A stretch of 64,000 nucleotides of DNA, from positions 11,595,475 through 11,659,474 of the forward strand of contig CM040441.1 in assembly GCA_022749755.1 (NCBI GenBank). The letters run 5' to 3'. Positions 50,714-61,727 of the stretch are shown piece after piece. Made by a program: the position numbers and the translations under genes. Positions within the stretch are counted from its first letter, which is position 1. Every line of letters begins with the position of its first letter. Source of the DNA: Azadirachta indica. Lineage: Eukaryota; Streptophyta; Magnoliopsida; Sapindales; Meliaceae. The notes below the pieces were generated by a model that was not told where the DNA came from, ran no database searches, and worked only from the letters and a program-made list of their open reading frames with translations.

Positions 50714-51856
50714 GGAATATTATCACATTCCTCCCCTGAATTTTGAGATTATATCACTTAAATTAAAAGTTTAAAGAATATATCACTTATCCCTATTGTT
50801 ATAATTGACAATTAGTTGACCGTTAACATGAAGGGCAAATATGTAAAAATAACTTGATTTTATTTTTTACTTATATTATTTGAAGAAAAACCATAGCCAC
50901 TTTACCAAATACAATTCTTATAATTATCCAACTCTCGTAAGTTATGTTTGAAAATAAACTTACCTTCACCTAACAATTTCACAATCAGCAATGCTATGAC
51001 AGTAATGGCAAACACATATTTCCAATATTTCATCTAATGATAATGATATTACCTATCAAAACTATACATTTATTGTGACGTTGCATCATTATGATTCCTC
51101 CGTACATGCCTATATTATACTCTATGTAAATCATTTAAAATTGTGCAAATCTAATACTCTAGCAAATTGGTTTTGAAACAAGATCTCATTCAAGCATAAG
51201 TTTGAACATTTCGAAACCGTTTGACGGTTGTTTGTTTCTTTTAAGACATTTTATCAAACACTTTACGAGCAAAAATCATGTTGATGCACTTGGTGCACAC
51301 ATTGCGAACGTGGCTGGAGATGCAGACATCAGATTGTAAATACTTTCAGAGTTAAAGCAATGGAAGAAGAAGCTGTTGATGATTCAGGCCATTCTCAACA
51401 ACATAAAGGAGAAGCAAACCAAGAATGAAGCTGTGAAAATGTGGTTGGACGATTTCTGGGACTTGGCTTACAGCATGGAAGACATGTTGGATGAATATGC
51501 TGCTCAAATTTTTTAGACCAAGTTAATGTCAAAGCAACCAACAAATAATTGTGCAAACTATTTTCTTGCTTCTAGGTGACCTGAGTTTAAGTTCTTTGAT
51601 TTCCAAAGTTAATTTGCGAAGTCTAAGATAGAAGACATTAAAGTGGAGATATGTGGTCATTTATTAAGTGTTGGATGGGTAAGTGGGCAGAGAAATTGAT
51701 GAGTTAGATAGCAAGAGCGTATGAAGGATATATTAGTAACTACATATTTAATGGTAAGTCAATACACCGTTAAAGGGAGTTAAGTAATACATTATTTAAA
51801 TATTTCATCTAAATAATATAATCTCAAATCTCAAGAGAAAGAATATGTTAGTACCC
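50714..51856. mobile_element. Pack-MULE-like element with long TIRs, copy 1 (1143 bp)
   Basis: The left arm (from GGAATATTATCACATTCCTC, about 140 bases) matches the reverse complement of the right arm (about 51720-51856, ending AGTACCC) at roughly 70-75 percent. Nearly identical A/T-rich 11-mers flank it (TTTTTATTGTT and TTATTATTGTT), like a Mutator-type 9-11 bp target duplication. No transposase is present. The interior holds an NLR coiled-coil fragment, so it looks like a non-autonomous Mutator-like element that picked up host sequence. Class assignment is an inference from TIR length and target duplication size. Confidence 0.6.
51349..51700 (+). pseudogene. Fragment of CC-NLR (Rx-N domain) resistance gene, copy 1
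   Basis: Frame from 51349 reads ELKQWKKKLLMIQAILNN, then KQTKNEAVKMWLDDFWDLAY and SMEDMLDEYAAQIF, then TAG (51514-51516). It continues past the stop as TKLMSKQPTNN and, after frame changes, SKIEDIKVEI. This is the Rx-type coiled-coil domain of a CNL disease-resistance protein, with an EDVID-like motif (EDMLDEY). No NB-ARC or LRR follows and upstream frames are broken, so it is a non-functional capture. Confidence 0.75.
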
Positions 51857-52249
51857 TTATTATTGTTATTGGTTCTTCAAGTAGCAGCATGTATGAAATT
51901 GACCAAGACGGTGGTCCCGAATTTGAAAATCCAACGAGAGAGAAGCCGACATTGTTTAGAAAAAGAATGCACAACCGTTTTCTGATTTAAGGTTGGTCCA
52001 AAGTTAAAGTTTGTTGGGGCCCATTTTGGCCCAAATTCAACATGAATTAAGGTCCATGTTGAGACGTAGAATTTATTATTTTTAAAATGTGTGAATAAGG
52101 ACGAAATTATGAAAAGGAAAATTGATTTTTCTCCTGATGTTTGATTTAATAGGCAAATATCCCCTAATGTTTGAGAAAAAATAGATGCCCCTCTGATGCT
52201 TGGATAAATAGGCAGATACCTCTGAACTTTTATTTTCATTAGTTAGCCG

Positions 52250-53213
52250 GTCAGTTTATTATTATTTGTATCATTTATCTTTTATATAATAATATTTTGA
52301 TATACATTTTATTTCAATATAACACTTTACTCCTTATTTTAATATTTTTCACAATATAATTTTTTTAAATATAAACAATTTAGTTCATATTTAATATTTT
52401 TTAATAATACACTTAACACTAAATATATTTTTAATTTGTTATTTCAATAAAAAATTTAAAACTAAAATATTATTAAAAAAATTTAAACAATGAGTTAAAT
52501 TAAACTCATATTAAAATACTTTAAACTCATGTTAAAATATTTATATCTTTTTTTTGTAATAAATTTGATATTTAATTATTAAAAGAATTTTGAAATATAT
52601 TTTAACATTTTATTCTTATATTAACATTTTTATTTAAAAGATTATATTATATTTTCTTGAGAAAAATTATAAAAATATAAATAAAAAAGTAAAAAAAAAA
52701 ATTTAATATCATTTGTTAATAGAATTAGTAATTAAATTTATTTTATATTCTTATTAACCAATATAATTTAATTTTAATTAAAAAATAGAAAAAGAAGAAA
52801 ATTTTTTATTATTTTTATTTGTAATATATATACATGTTTATTATTTATATTTTTATACATTTTTAAAAAAATGATAAATTTAACATAATTTTTTAAATAA
52901 ACATATTATATGTAAAAATAAAACTTTAAAAAATATTTCAACTAAATTTTTTAATAATTAAATATTTATTATTATAAAAAAGTGAAAGTAAAAGATTAGA
53001 AATATTTTATCATATAAGTATGACTTATCTCATTATTTAAAATTTTTTAATAATTATATTTTTTAAAATTTTTTATTAAAATAACAAATTAAAAAATTTA
53101 TTTATTCTGAAATATATTGTGAACAAATATTAAAAATATATGAAAATATAAATAAAAAAATATAAACAATAAATACATGTTATATATATACATTACAAAT
53201 AAAAATAATAAAT
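52250..53213. repeat. AT-rich foldback/MITE-like block between the direct repeats
   Basis: About 85-90 percent A+T. The segment 52807-52856 is the near reverse complement of 53154-53213, which ends exactly where direct repeat copy 2 starts. Sequence around 52330-52500 also matches the reverse complement of about 53000-53120. No coding frame. It looks like one or more nested foldback or MITE insertions. Confidence 0.5.
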
Positions 53214-53336
53214 GCAAGCTTATCGGAACATTTTAGATACGGTGGTGAAGTGTTCATTTGTTAATCAGACGATTGATGCCACGTCGAGCAGATAATAAAA
53301 TTTTGGATGGTCCCCCTTTTTTTTGTTTTTATTGTT

Positions 53337-54479
53337 GGAATATTATCACATTCTTCCCTTGAGCTTTGAAATTATATCATTTAAATTAAAAGTTTAAAAA
53401 ATATATCACTTACCCCTACTGTTATAATTGACAATTAGTTGACTGTTAACATTAAGAGCAAACATGTAAAAATAACTTGATTTTATTTTTTACTTATATT
53501 ATTTAAAGAAAAACCATAGCCACTTTACCAAATACAATTCTTATAATCATCCAACTCTAGTAAGTTATGCTTAAAAATAGACTTACCTTCACCTAACAAT
53601 TTCACAATCGGCAACGTTGCGACAGTAATGGCAAACACATTTTTCCAACATTTCATCTAATGATGATCATATTACTTATCAAAACCATACATTTATTGTG
53701 ACGTTGCATCATTATGATTCTTCCATACATGCCTATATTATACTCTATGTAAATCATTTAAAATTGTGCAAATCTAATACTCTAGCAAATTGGTTTTGAT
53801 ACAAGACCTTGTTCAAGCATAAGTTCAAACATTTCAAAACCATTTGACGGCTGCTTGTTTCTTTTAAGACATTTTATCAAACACTTTACGAGCAAAAATC
53901 ATGTTGATGCACTGGGTGTACACATTGAGAACGTGACTGGAGATGAAAACATCAGATTGTAAATAATTTCAGAGTTAAAGCAATGGAAGAAGAAGCTGCT
54001 GATGATTCAAGCCATTCTCAACAACATAGAGGAGAAGCAAACCAAGAATGAAGCTGTGAAAATGTGGTTGGACGATTTCTGGGACTTGGCTTATAGCATG
54101 AAAGACATTCTGGATGAATATGCTGCTCAGATTTTTTAGACCAAGTTAATGTCAAAGCAACCAACAAATAATTGTGCTGATTATTTTCTTGCTTCTAGGC
54201 GACTTGAGTTTAAGTTCTTTGATTTCCAAAGTTAACATAAGAAGTTTAAGATAGAAGACATTAGAGTGGGGATATGCGGTCGTTTGTTGAGTGTTGGATG
54301 GATAAGTAGGCGGAGAAATTGATGAGTTAGATAGCAAGAGCGTATGAAGGATATATTAGTAATTACATATTTAATAGTTAGTCAATAAACTGTCAAAGGA
54401 AGGTAAGTGATACATTTTTTAAATATTTCATCTAAGTGATATAATCCTAAACCTCAAGAGAGGAATGTAATAGTATCCC
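53337..54479. mobile_element. Pack-MULE-like element with long TIRs, copy 2 (1143 bp)
   Basis: Starts GGAATATTATCACATTCTTC and ends ATAGTATCCC. The right arm reverse-complemented (GGGATACTATTACATTCCTC, then TTGAGGTTTAGGATTATATC) aligns well with the left arm (TTGAGCTTTGAAATTATATC) over about 130 bases. It has the same length as copy 1 and the same flanking TTTTTATTGTT / TATTATTGTT. Confidence 0.6.
53972..54300 (+). pseudogene. Fragment of CC-NLR (Rx-N domain) resistance gene, copy 2
   Basis: Frame from 53972 reads ELKQWKKKLLMIQAILNN, then IEEKQTKNEAVKMWLDDFWD and SMKDILDEYAAQIF, with TAG at 54137-54139. This is the same stop codon at the same place as in copy 1, so the fragment was already dead before it was duplicated. 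No NB-ARC domain follows. Confidence 0.75.
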
Positions 54480-54740
54480 TATTATTGTTATAGGTTGTTC
54501 AAGCCGCAAGCCCGCGTGAAAGTAAATTGACCAGGCGGCCCCGAAATTGAAAATCCAACGAGAGAGAAGCCGACATTGTTTAGAAAAAGATTGCACAACC
54601 GTTTTCTGATTTAGGGCCGGTTCAAAGTTGAAGTTTGGTGGGGCCCATTTTGGCGCAAATTCAACATGAATTGAGGTCCATGTTGAGATTTAGAATTTAT
54701 TATTTTTAAAATGTGTGAACAAGCACAAAATTATCAAAAG

Positions 54741-55264
54741 ATCATTATATGCTTTTGCTTTTGAAACCGAATGCAAATTTGACTCAAAATAACAGCATTT
54801 GTTATGAAAATAATAATTATTTTATAACTATAAAGAACGTTTGTCTTGTATAAAATAATATTTTGTAAAATACGAGTTATTTTCTTTTTTATATGTATAG
54901 AAATATAAACACATTTTGATTGTGTTTGTAATGTTTATGGAGAATTTTTCATAAACTTTTTATTTTTTATTTTATTTTTGGTAATACAAAGAGTAACGAT
55001 AAAATTGGAAAACCCACTATATATACATATATGTTGGAAGTATTTCTTTCCTTACACCTTACGAAGGATGAAACGCACGCAAGCACTGTCTATTCTCCAA
55101 CCATGAAAACCCTCTTGCTCCTAACTGAGTTGCACACTCATTTTCCATTCCTTTTCACTCCACCAAAAAGCTTCCTCCACGTATAAAACTAATCCATTTC
55201 TTCCTTTCTCATACCAAACACCACTACGTTTCCTCCGCCACGCATTCTCTTTCGAGCCCCAAAC
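54741..55264. other. Promoter and leader region of the chitinase-like gene
   Basis: AT-rich upstream sequence, with a TATA box near the gene and a CT/CA-rich leader (about 55190-55264) that contains ACCAAAC, similar to MYB46/MYB83-type secondary-wall sites. Confidence 0.45.
55182..55188 (+). promoter_or_regulatory. TATA box of the chitinase-like gene
   Basis: TATAAAA, 83 bases upstream of the ATG, with a pyrimidine-rich leader after it. Confidence 0.65.
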
Positions 55265-56321
55265 ATGGCGAAAGTGCTAATTCTTTTAACAGTTGCGATG
55301 CTATTAGCGGTTCTGGTGTGCGGCCAAGAAGACTCGGCGGTGAAGCCGAAGGTTAAAATCGTGAAGGGCAAGAAGTTGTGCGACAAAGGATGGGAGTGTA
55401 AAGGATGGTCTGAGTACTGCTGCAACCAAACTATATCTGATTATTTCCAAACCTACCAGTTTGAGAACCTTTTTGCAAAGCGTAACACCCCTGTAGCTCA
55501 CGCAGTCGGGTTCTGGGACTACCACTCGTTCATCACTGCCGCCGCTCTGTATCAGCCTCATGGTTTTGGTACCACCGGAGGAAAGTTAATGGGACAGAAG
55601 GAACTTGCTGCATTCCTAGGTCACGTGGGCAGCAAAACATCATGTAAGTACAAGATTTTTTAACTTCTATGTATAACTACATATCTGTGTAAGGATTAAT
55701 AGTGACAATGGTGGATACTTGCGCGCAGGTGGTTATGGAGTTGCCACGGGCGGTCCGTTGGCTTGGGGTCTGTGCTACAACAAGGAAATGAGCCCCAGCC
55801 AGATGTACTGTGATGAAGATTTCAAATACACCTATCCTTGCACCCCTGGCGTCTCGTACCACGGCCGCGGCGCCTTGCCAATCTACTGGAACTACAACTA
55901 TGGCGAAACCGGAGATGCTTTGAAAGTTGATCTGTTGAACTATCCAGAGTACATAGAAAACAATGCCACTCTAGCTTTCCAGGCTGCAATCTGGAGGTGG
56001 ATGACGCCGGTGAAGAAGCATATTCCGTCAGCTCACGACGTCTTCGTCGGGAAATGGAAGCCGACCAAGAACGACACTGAAGCCAAACGTCTTCCTGGTT
56101 TTGGAACTACCATGAATGTTCTTTACGGCGATCAAGTCTGCGGCAAAGGCGACGACGAATCCATGAACAACATAATCTCGCATTACCAGTATTACCTTGA
56201 TCTGATGGGCGTCGGCCGGGAAGAAGCCGGACCCCACGAGGTTCTCAGCTGCGGCGAGCATGAAGTTTTCAATCCGTCGTCGTCCTCTTCTTCTTCGTCT
56301 TCGTCTTCGTCTTCGTCTTGA
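55265..56321 (+). CDS. CTL2: Chitinase-like protein (CTL1/CTL2 type, GH19 fold), 323 aa
   Basis: Two exons: 55265-55643 and 55729-56321 (972 nt, TGA). Residues 1 to about 20 form a signal peptide (MAKVLILLTVAMLLAVLV), so the protein is secreted to the wall. The GH19 body is clear (YCCNQTISDYFQTYQFENLF, AVGFWDYHSFITAAALY, GGPLAWGLCYN, NATLAFQAAIWRWMTP, ISHYQYYLDLMGVGREEAGP). Where active GH19 chitinases have HETTGG this protein has SKTSCG, so the catalytic Glu is Lys (K124); it should lack chitinase activity. CTL1 (POM1) and CTL2 help cellulose assembly in primary and secondary walls. The C-terminus is a run of 14 serines coded by TCN repeats, longer than I expect for the family. CTL1 versus CTL2 orthology is uncertain; the neighbouring acyl-CoA synthetase favours CTL2. 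Confidence 0.93.
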
Positions 56322-56680
56322 GCTGTCAACGAGTAAGAAACGATGTCGTTCATTGTAGATCCTCCTCCATGGAGGATAAACGTACGCATAACTGAGGGGC
56401 AAAAGTGTCATTTTACACCTGAATTGTTGTGTACAAGCGTATATTTTTTATTTGCTACTGCATTTTCTTTTGCTGTTGCTGTGTAAATTTTGGGAACGTG
56501 CGATCAAGTAAAACTTTATTATAAAACGTATGGCATTAATATTCTCGCTTTTTATTTTACCTGAAAACTATGTGATCTAAATAATTTGTTTAATTTCCTC
56601 GGCAGATAAATTATTCTGGATGGCGGCGGATGTCCATGCGTGTCCGATCACAATGTTAAGGATATCCTAATTATAAAAGG
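56322..56680. other. 3' flank of the chitinase-like gene
   Basis: It fits the 3' UTR, with an AATAAA-poor but T-rich end near 56450-56530. Nothing else is recognised before the inverted-repeat element. Confidence 0.5.
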
Positions 56681-57396
56681 GGTTATTTTCGGCCAATGTT
56701 CTACGCTTATTGACATATATTATATATAAATTTATTTTTACAAAAGTCTTCGTTCTACTCCAAATAACGATAAAATAAATATTTTATTTTTATTATTATT
56801 TAACATAAAAAAATAATAATATTTTAATATCTAAAACTTTAATAAAATAACAAATCAAAATTATTTGACCAATATTAATATTTTAGTCTTTATTATGTTG
56901 TTATATTTGTCACCATTCGTTAGAATTTTTATACAGTATAATTTACCTTTTCTCTAAACAATAAAAAGTCTTAATTTCATTATACTAAAAAGCTTCAAAT
57001 TATCATAAATACGATTTAAACTCATGACACAAGATTTTCATTAATGATCTTTTAAAACGAACAATAATAAAAATTCCAAAGATTTATTTGGATGGGTTAT
57101 TGTGACTTTCATTGATAGATTTTTCAATATACTTTGAAAAAGATAAAAGAAGGTGACAAATAATGAAAGATATAAACAATGGCAGAGACTAAAAGGTTAA
57201 AATTGGTTAATTAATGTCTTAATTTTTTATTTTATTAAAGCTCATAAACTAAAATGTTACAATTATTTTTATTTTTAATTAGGGGAAAGTAAAATGATCA
57301 TTTTATCATTATTTAGAGGTGTAGTGATGACTTTCACAAAAATAAATTTATATATGATATATGTTAATAAATGTGAGGATACAATCAAAAATAACC
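56681..57396. mobile_element. Long-TIR MITE (Mutator-like), about 716 bp
   Basis: The left end (GGTTATTTTCGGCC; then TTGACATATATTATATATAA) matches the reverse complement of the right end (GGTTATTTTTGATTG; then TTAACATATATCATATATAA). The similarity runs inward for about 300 bases (AATAACGATAAAAT versus AATAATGATAAAAT; ACTTTAATAAAATAAC versus GCTTTAATAAAATAAA), so the element is nearly one foldback. TTATAAAA occurs just outside both ends (56671-56678 and 57398-57405) as a probable target duplication. No coding capacity. Confidence 0.6.
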
Positions 57397-57914
57397 TTTA
57401 TAAAAATGATATGATTAAAGTATAATAAGAAAATATAATATCCGTTTAAGATATGATATGAATAAGAATATTTTGAAATATTATGTGATAACATCTATTT
57501 TATTATTATTTTTATATATCAAATAAATGCACCTAAATTTATTATTTTAAATATAATATATGTGTTTATGTTCCAAATTCTAACTAATCAACCTTTTAGA
57601 ATTATATCATAATACTAAAATTATATCATGAGATAAATGAAATTATATTTTAAAACTTAGACATGGCATTTTAATAATTTAATTTTTAAAACATCAAAAG
57701 GGATTCTTTTTTTTTTATGCAAAATATTTCTTTTTCAATTCTTGGTAAAAATCATCTCTGGTTGCAACTTTATTCTTTTTTTTAGCAATTAGTTAAAATG
57801 TTATACTAATTTCACATTAATTAACAAATATCTTCCCACTTAATTTTGATACCAAAATAAATCACTTGCTGAATTAGGTGATAAGTCACTTCACCTTCTT
57901 TCCCATGGGTGTGG

Positions 57915-58142
57915 GATGATCGGGCTTTGATGTGTCTTGAACTTCTACTAAATGCAGTTAATATAAATTTCATAACATTCTCTGATTTTTTTGATAGTCG
58001 ACAATTAAAAGGAGATATTTTTTCAATTTTTGTTATAGCTATTGCAACCGCTGAAGTAGCTATTGGATCAGCTATTGTTTCCTCAATTTATCGTAATAGA
58101 AAATCGACTCATATCAACCAATCAACTTTGTTGAATAAGTAG
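57915..58142 (+). pseudogene. ndhE: Nuclear copy of plastid ndhE 3' part (NUPT)
   Basis: Frame reads [20 protein letters not shown], then [20 protein letters not shown] and [20 protein letters not shown], and stops at TAG (58140-58142). This is the last ~73 codons of plastid NdhE (subunit 4L of the NDH complex, about 101 aa), lacking its start and first helix. The frame is still open but has no promoter, start or transit peptide, so it is taken as an inert plastid-DNA insertion. The sequence after the stop (to about 58275) probably continues as ndhE-ndhG spacer. Confidence 0.85.
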
Positions 58143-58275
58143 TATTTAGAATAATAGTCATCAATTCGACTTATCATATATAATATGTTGTAACTTCAAT
58201 CAAGTTTATGAAACCGGAAGAAATTAAAGTATCCTTATTCCCTTTTAGGAGTTGATCCAGAAGTGGATTAATTAG
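58143..58275 (+). other. Probable plastid ndhE-ndhG spacer part of the NUPT
   Basis: Non-coding sequence directly after the ndhE stop, less AT-biased than what follows. The adjoining dispersed repeat seems to begin at about 58285, which would be the end of the plastid insertion. Confidence 0.45.
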
Positions 58276-58284
58276 AAAATTTTA

Positions 58285-58900
58285 AGGGATTATTTGTTTT
58301 TTTATTTGAATTTTGAATATAATTATTAAGATATATAATAGTTATTTATTTTTAACTTATATTTGAATATTTGTTAAAAACATTTAAATATAATTAAGTT
58401 AAAAATTTTGATTTAAATATGAATAAACAAATGTCTGAATAATTTAATATTTTTATTATTAAAAATATACCTATTTTATTAATTTATTCACTAATAAAGT
58501 TAAAACTCTAATTAACTATTTATATTTTAATTATTACAATAAATTTGTATATTTAAATAATTACAACTATCTTATAATATGACTTATTCTTTTCATTTAA
58601 TTTTTATTGATCTTTATATCATCAATTTTATAAATTATTTTTTTTGAAAAATCATATATCAAATAAATGAATAATGTACATACTAATGTAATCTATTGAC
58701 TTTTTATCTATTATTGAACTAATATAATTAAATTTATTATAAAAATATAAGTATTATTTAAAAGGGTATATATATCAAAATATCAATTTCAGATTTTTTA
58801 TTTTATCATAACAAATAATTTAATATTTATTTTCAAATATTTTAAAATAAAAAAAAATAAACATACTATTTAAATTCAGATTTTAATCGTATTAAAAGTT
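58285..58900. repeat. AT-rich dispersed repeat, copy B (MITE-like)
   Basis: Contains TATTTGAATATTTGTTAAAA, then CATTTAAATATAATTAAGTT, and later AATAAATTTGTATATTTAAA-type strings in the same order as copy A at 39.1 kb. It also shares the right part with copy C. Starts immediately after the plastid insertion. Confidence 0.55.
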
Positions 58901-61727
58901 TTGACAAAAAAATAAATGCTATCTAAATCTCATTATATGCAAAACTTAATTTCTCAATTGAATAAGGTTTCAAAATATTTAATATAATAAAATTTCATAA
59001 AAAAAAAATCTAAAAAATATTTATAGTAAAAGTTGGTATTTTTGTGCATATTTCATGTAAATGTTAATCAAGAGAATGAATATTCCTGCCTGCAAAATGT
59101 TTAAAAAAATCAATGAATATTCCTTCGTGTAAATGTTAATTTGTGGCTCTGAAAGATTGTACTCGATGTATGTGGTAAAGAAATGAATCTTCTATTGCGT
59201 TATTGTTACAATTTGTACTCTAGCTGACAAACTCACGTCATTTTGCAATTAATATTCAGGGGCAAGTAAATATTAATTAGTAATCTAGCCCGTAATTCCT
59301 TTCCTTTTTTTTTTTTTTTTTTATCTTCGTTCAGTAATGAGATGTCCTTTTTCATCATAACTCGTCCGATTGAAAATCGAATACCTAAATTCTCTTTTCT
59401 TTTTTTTTTTTTATTTTTTAAAGAGATCTTTTATATTTTGAAAATAGCATTTAAAAAATAATGTTTTCTCCTTTAAAAAAAAACTTTTTAATTAATTAAG
59501 ATACATTGTTAGTATTGAGCTGTGGTGATCCTACAGCAATAATTAATATAAGATAAAATTTTAGATATCAAATATTTATTAAAAAAATTAAAAAATCTTA
59601 TAAAAATTAGTGTTGTCAAATATTTTTTAAAATTAAATAGAACTCGACAATAAAAAGTAATATTTTATTTATTTATTTTGGCATCGAACGACCTAATTGT
59701 GATTATCGTTTTTGTGTAATGTTATGTCCAAATATTACCAAAGAGAAAAATTGTGATAAAAATTATAAATGGAGTTGGTAGCGGTTCTTATTGAATCAAA
59801 AGTCGGTGAGCAAGATGCAAGTTTGAGTCCAGTTTATTCGAAATTATAAACGTAGACAACCTTTCTTTAATAACATTTTTCTTTTAGTTTAATTTTAATT
59901 CAAGCGCTGTTGTCTTCATAATATTTAATTTACTCCTAATATTTTCAAAAGCAATCCTCGTACTTTGTATTGTTAGATCGCTTCATCAAATTTAAACATA
60001 AACAAGTAAATTAATCTCTTCAATGCAAAAATGTTGATAATAATTCTTTGTCTTTTAAAAAATACATCCAAGCAATATTTTCTTAGTACTAACATCTTAT
60101 TTTTGAGATATCAACATTTTGGCCCCAAATTTTAGTAAAATAATAATTAAGATATAATTTATTTATTTTTAATAATATTTTTTATGCAACCTTTTGTATT
60201 TTATTTTTATTTTTGCAACAGATTAAAAAAGTTAAAATTGAACCAATTATATTTTAATTTATTATTTGTCTAAAATTTAAGAATGAAAATATTATTACTT
60301 GATTGCTATTAAAATTTTGATAGTATTTATCATAATAAACTCGGGTCCAAATTTTTTTTTTAACCGAGAATGCTAACGATTTGGCGGAATAACTATTTTG
60401 AAAAAATATTAGGGGTAAATTTAAAATTGTCAAAATAACAAGGGTGACCCAACTATTTTTTTAAAAAATAAAAAACTAGAATGGTCCTTTCTAACTAATC
60501 TTTTTTCCATATTCGAGATGCCTTCGACAGTCTCCGATTTAAGTAAGAAAAGAGTTTAATATTTTATTACTTCGGTTTCCTTTTTTTAAAGTAATTATTG
60601 GTGCAAGTTGATGATTGTCTTCATCTTCCTAAAATATTAAAAGGAAAAGTTCAATTTGGAGATTACCAAATATACACAATCTAATCAATAAAGAAATTGT
60701 GCACAATTTGATAACGACTTTGCATAAATACACCGACTTCAAACCTTGTTAGTGTCTTTTGTCGTCCGAACAGACGGCCAATTTGATTTGCCTTCGTATG
60801 TTGAAAACAAAATAAAACAAAAAATAAAAAAAGAGTTTTTTCTTATATTAATTTAAATTTTGGAACAAAATTTAATTTAGTTTAATTTAATTACTGTTGA
60901 CGAATTCCACAGTTGGTTCAATACGTCCAATATGTCACTAATTGGTAAACTGAATATTCCTTCCGTCAATTTACGGCCCCTCGTGAATGGGTCCAATTTG
61001 TCTTAATTTTTTTTTTTTTTTTGGTGATTGAAAAATAATTTAGACCAATATAATTTTTATTTAATAAATATTATAAGAAAATTAAACTATGTCTTCCTTT
61101 AATCTGGTGTGATATGAAATTTTGTATCTCATAGTATTTTTTTTTTATTGTAATAAAATTTACATAGATAAATTTTCAGTATTTTTTAAAATAATAATAA
61201 TACAAATTTATTGATTTTTTTAATCTATTGTAATTTGGATCTAAAGTATTAGGAAATAGGCATTTAAATAATTGCATCAAGAGAAATCGTTATCTATTTT
61301 GAAATGATTGTGAAATTAATTGCGTAAAACGGTGTTAACTTTAAAAATATTAAGTCTTTTATGATAGCTATATACTAGCGCGAATAATAGAAACTTTATT
61401 ATTCTCCACTTTCCACACATGGTACTCCACAAAAGTAGATACATATGTTGGTTGAATGTAATAAATAAAATGTCAATTTTTTTTGTTTAAATTGTTAATT
61501 TTAAAGCTATTTATAGATTCTTTTACCCATTACAATAATAGAACCGTTAAAGCTATCTATTTAGCTTATTGAATATATTAAACTTAACCAAATTTACTAA
61601 GAGATTGAATCGTTAATCAAAAGTTTATATATAATAGTAATAATAATAACAATAATGCAAGATACCAATGTGATAAACTTAAATTCTTATTAAATTTTTT
61701 TAGAGTGAAAGGCTTATTTAGACACAT
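58901..61727. other. AT-rich intergenic DNA
   Basis: No credible gene on either strand. Homopolymer T runs at 59306-59322 and 59400-59412, and A/T-rich low-complexity sequence throughout. Probably decayed transposon DNA. Confidence 0.45.

Larger units (their letters stand above)
50577..52116. repeat. 1.54-kb direct repeat, copy 1
   Basis: Begins GCAAGCTTATCGGAACAT and matches 53214-54740 in the same orientation almost base for base (roughly 90 percent or more by eye), including a 1143-bp inverted-repeat element and its flanks on both sides. Homology stops at AAATTATGAAAAG (52116). Confidence 0.85.
53214..54740. repeat. 1.53-kb direct repeat, copy 2
   Basis: Second copy of the segment at 50577-52116, same orientation, homologous from GCAAGCTTATCGGAACAT to AAATTATCAAAAG. 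It shares both the inserted element and its non-element flanks, so the duplication came after the insertion. Confidence 0.85.

Noticed and set aside
51240..51275. Minus-strand ARKVFDKM-like string suggesting a PPR motif inside the Pack-MULE-like element
   Set aside because: Only eight residues before a stop; too short to tell from chance, though it could be a second captured fragment.
50577..54740. LTR retrotransposon with 1.5-kb LTRs
   Set aside because: The repeats lack TG...CA ends, no primer-binding site, gag or pol is visible in the 1.1-kb middle, and each repeat contains its own nested inverted-repeat element.
56028..56411. Minus-strand ORFs opposite the chitinase-like exon 2, with poly-Arg or poly-Asp/Glu runs
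   Set aside because: They are antisense shadows of the conserved GH19 frame and the TCN serine repeat.
59760..59850. tRNA-like string (GAGTTGGTAGCGG ... GTTTGAGTCC)
   Set aside because: The arms do not fold into a cloverleaf by eye and the spacing is wrong for a functional tRNA gene.
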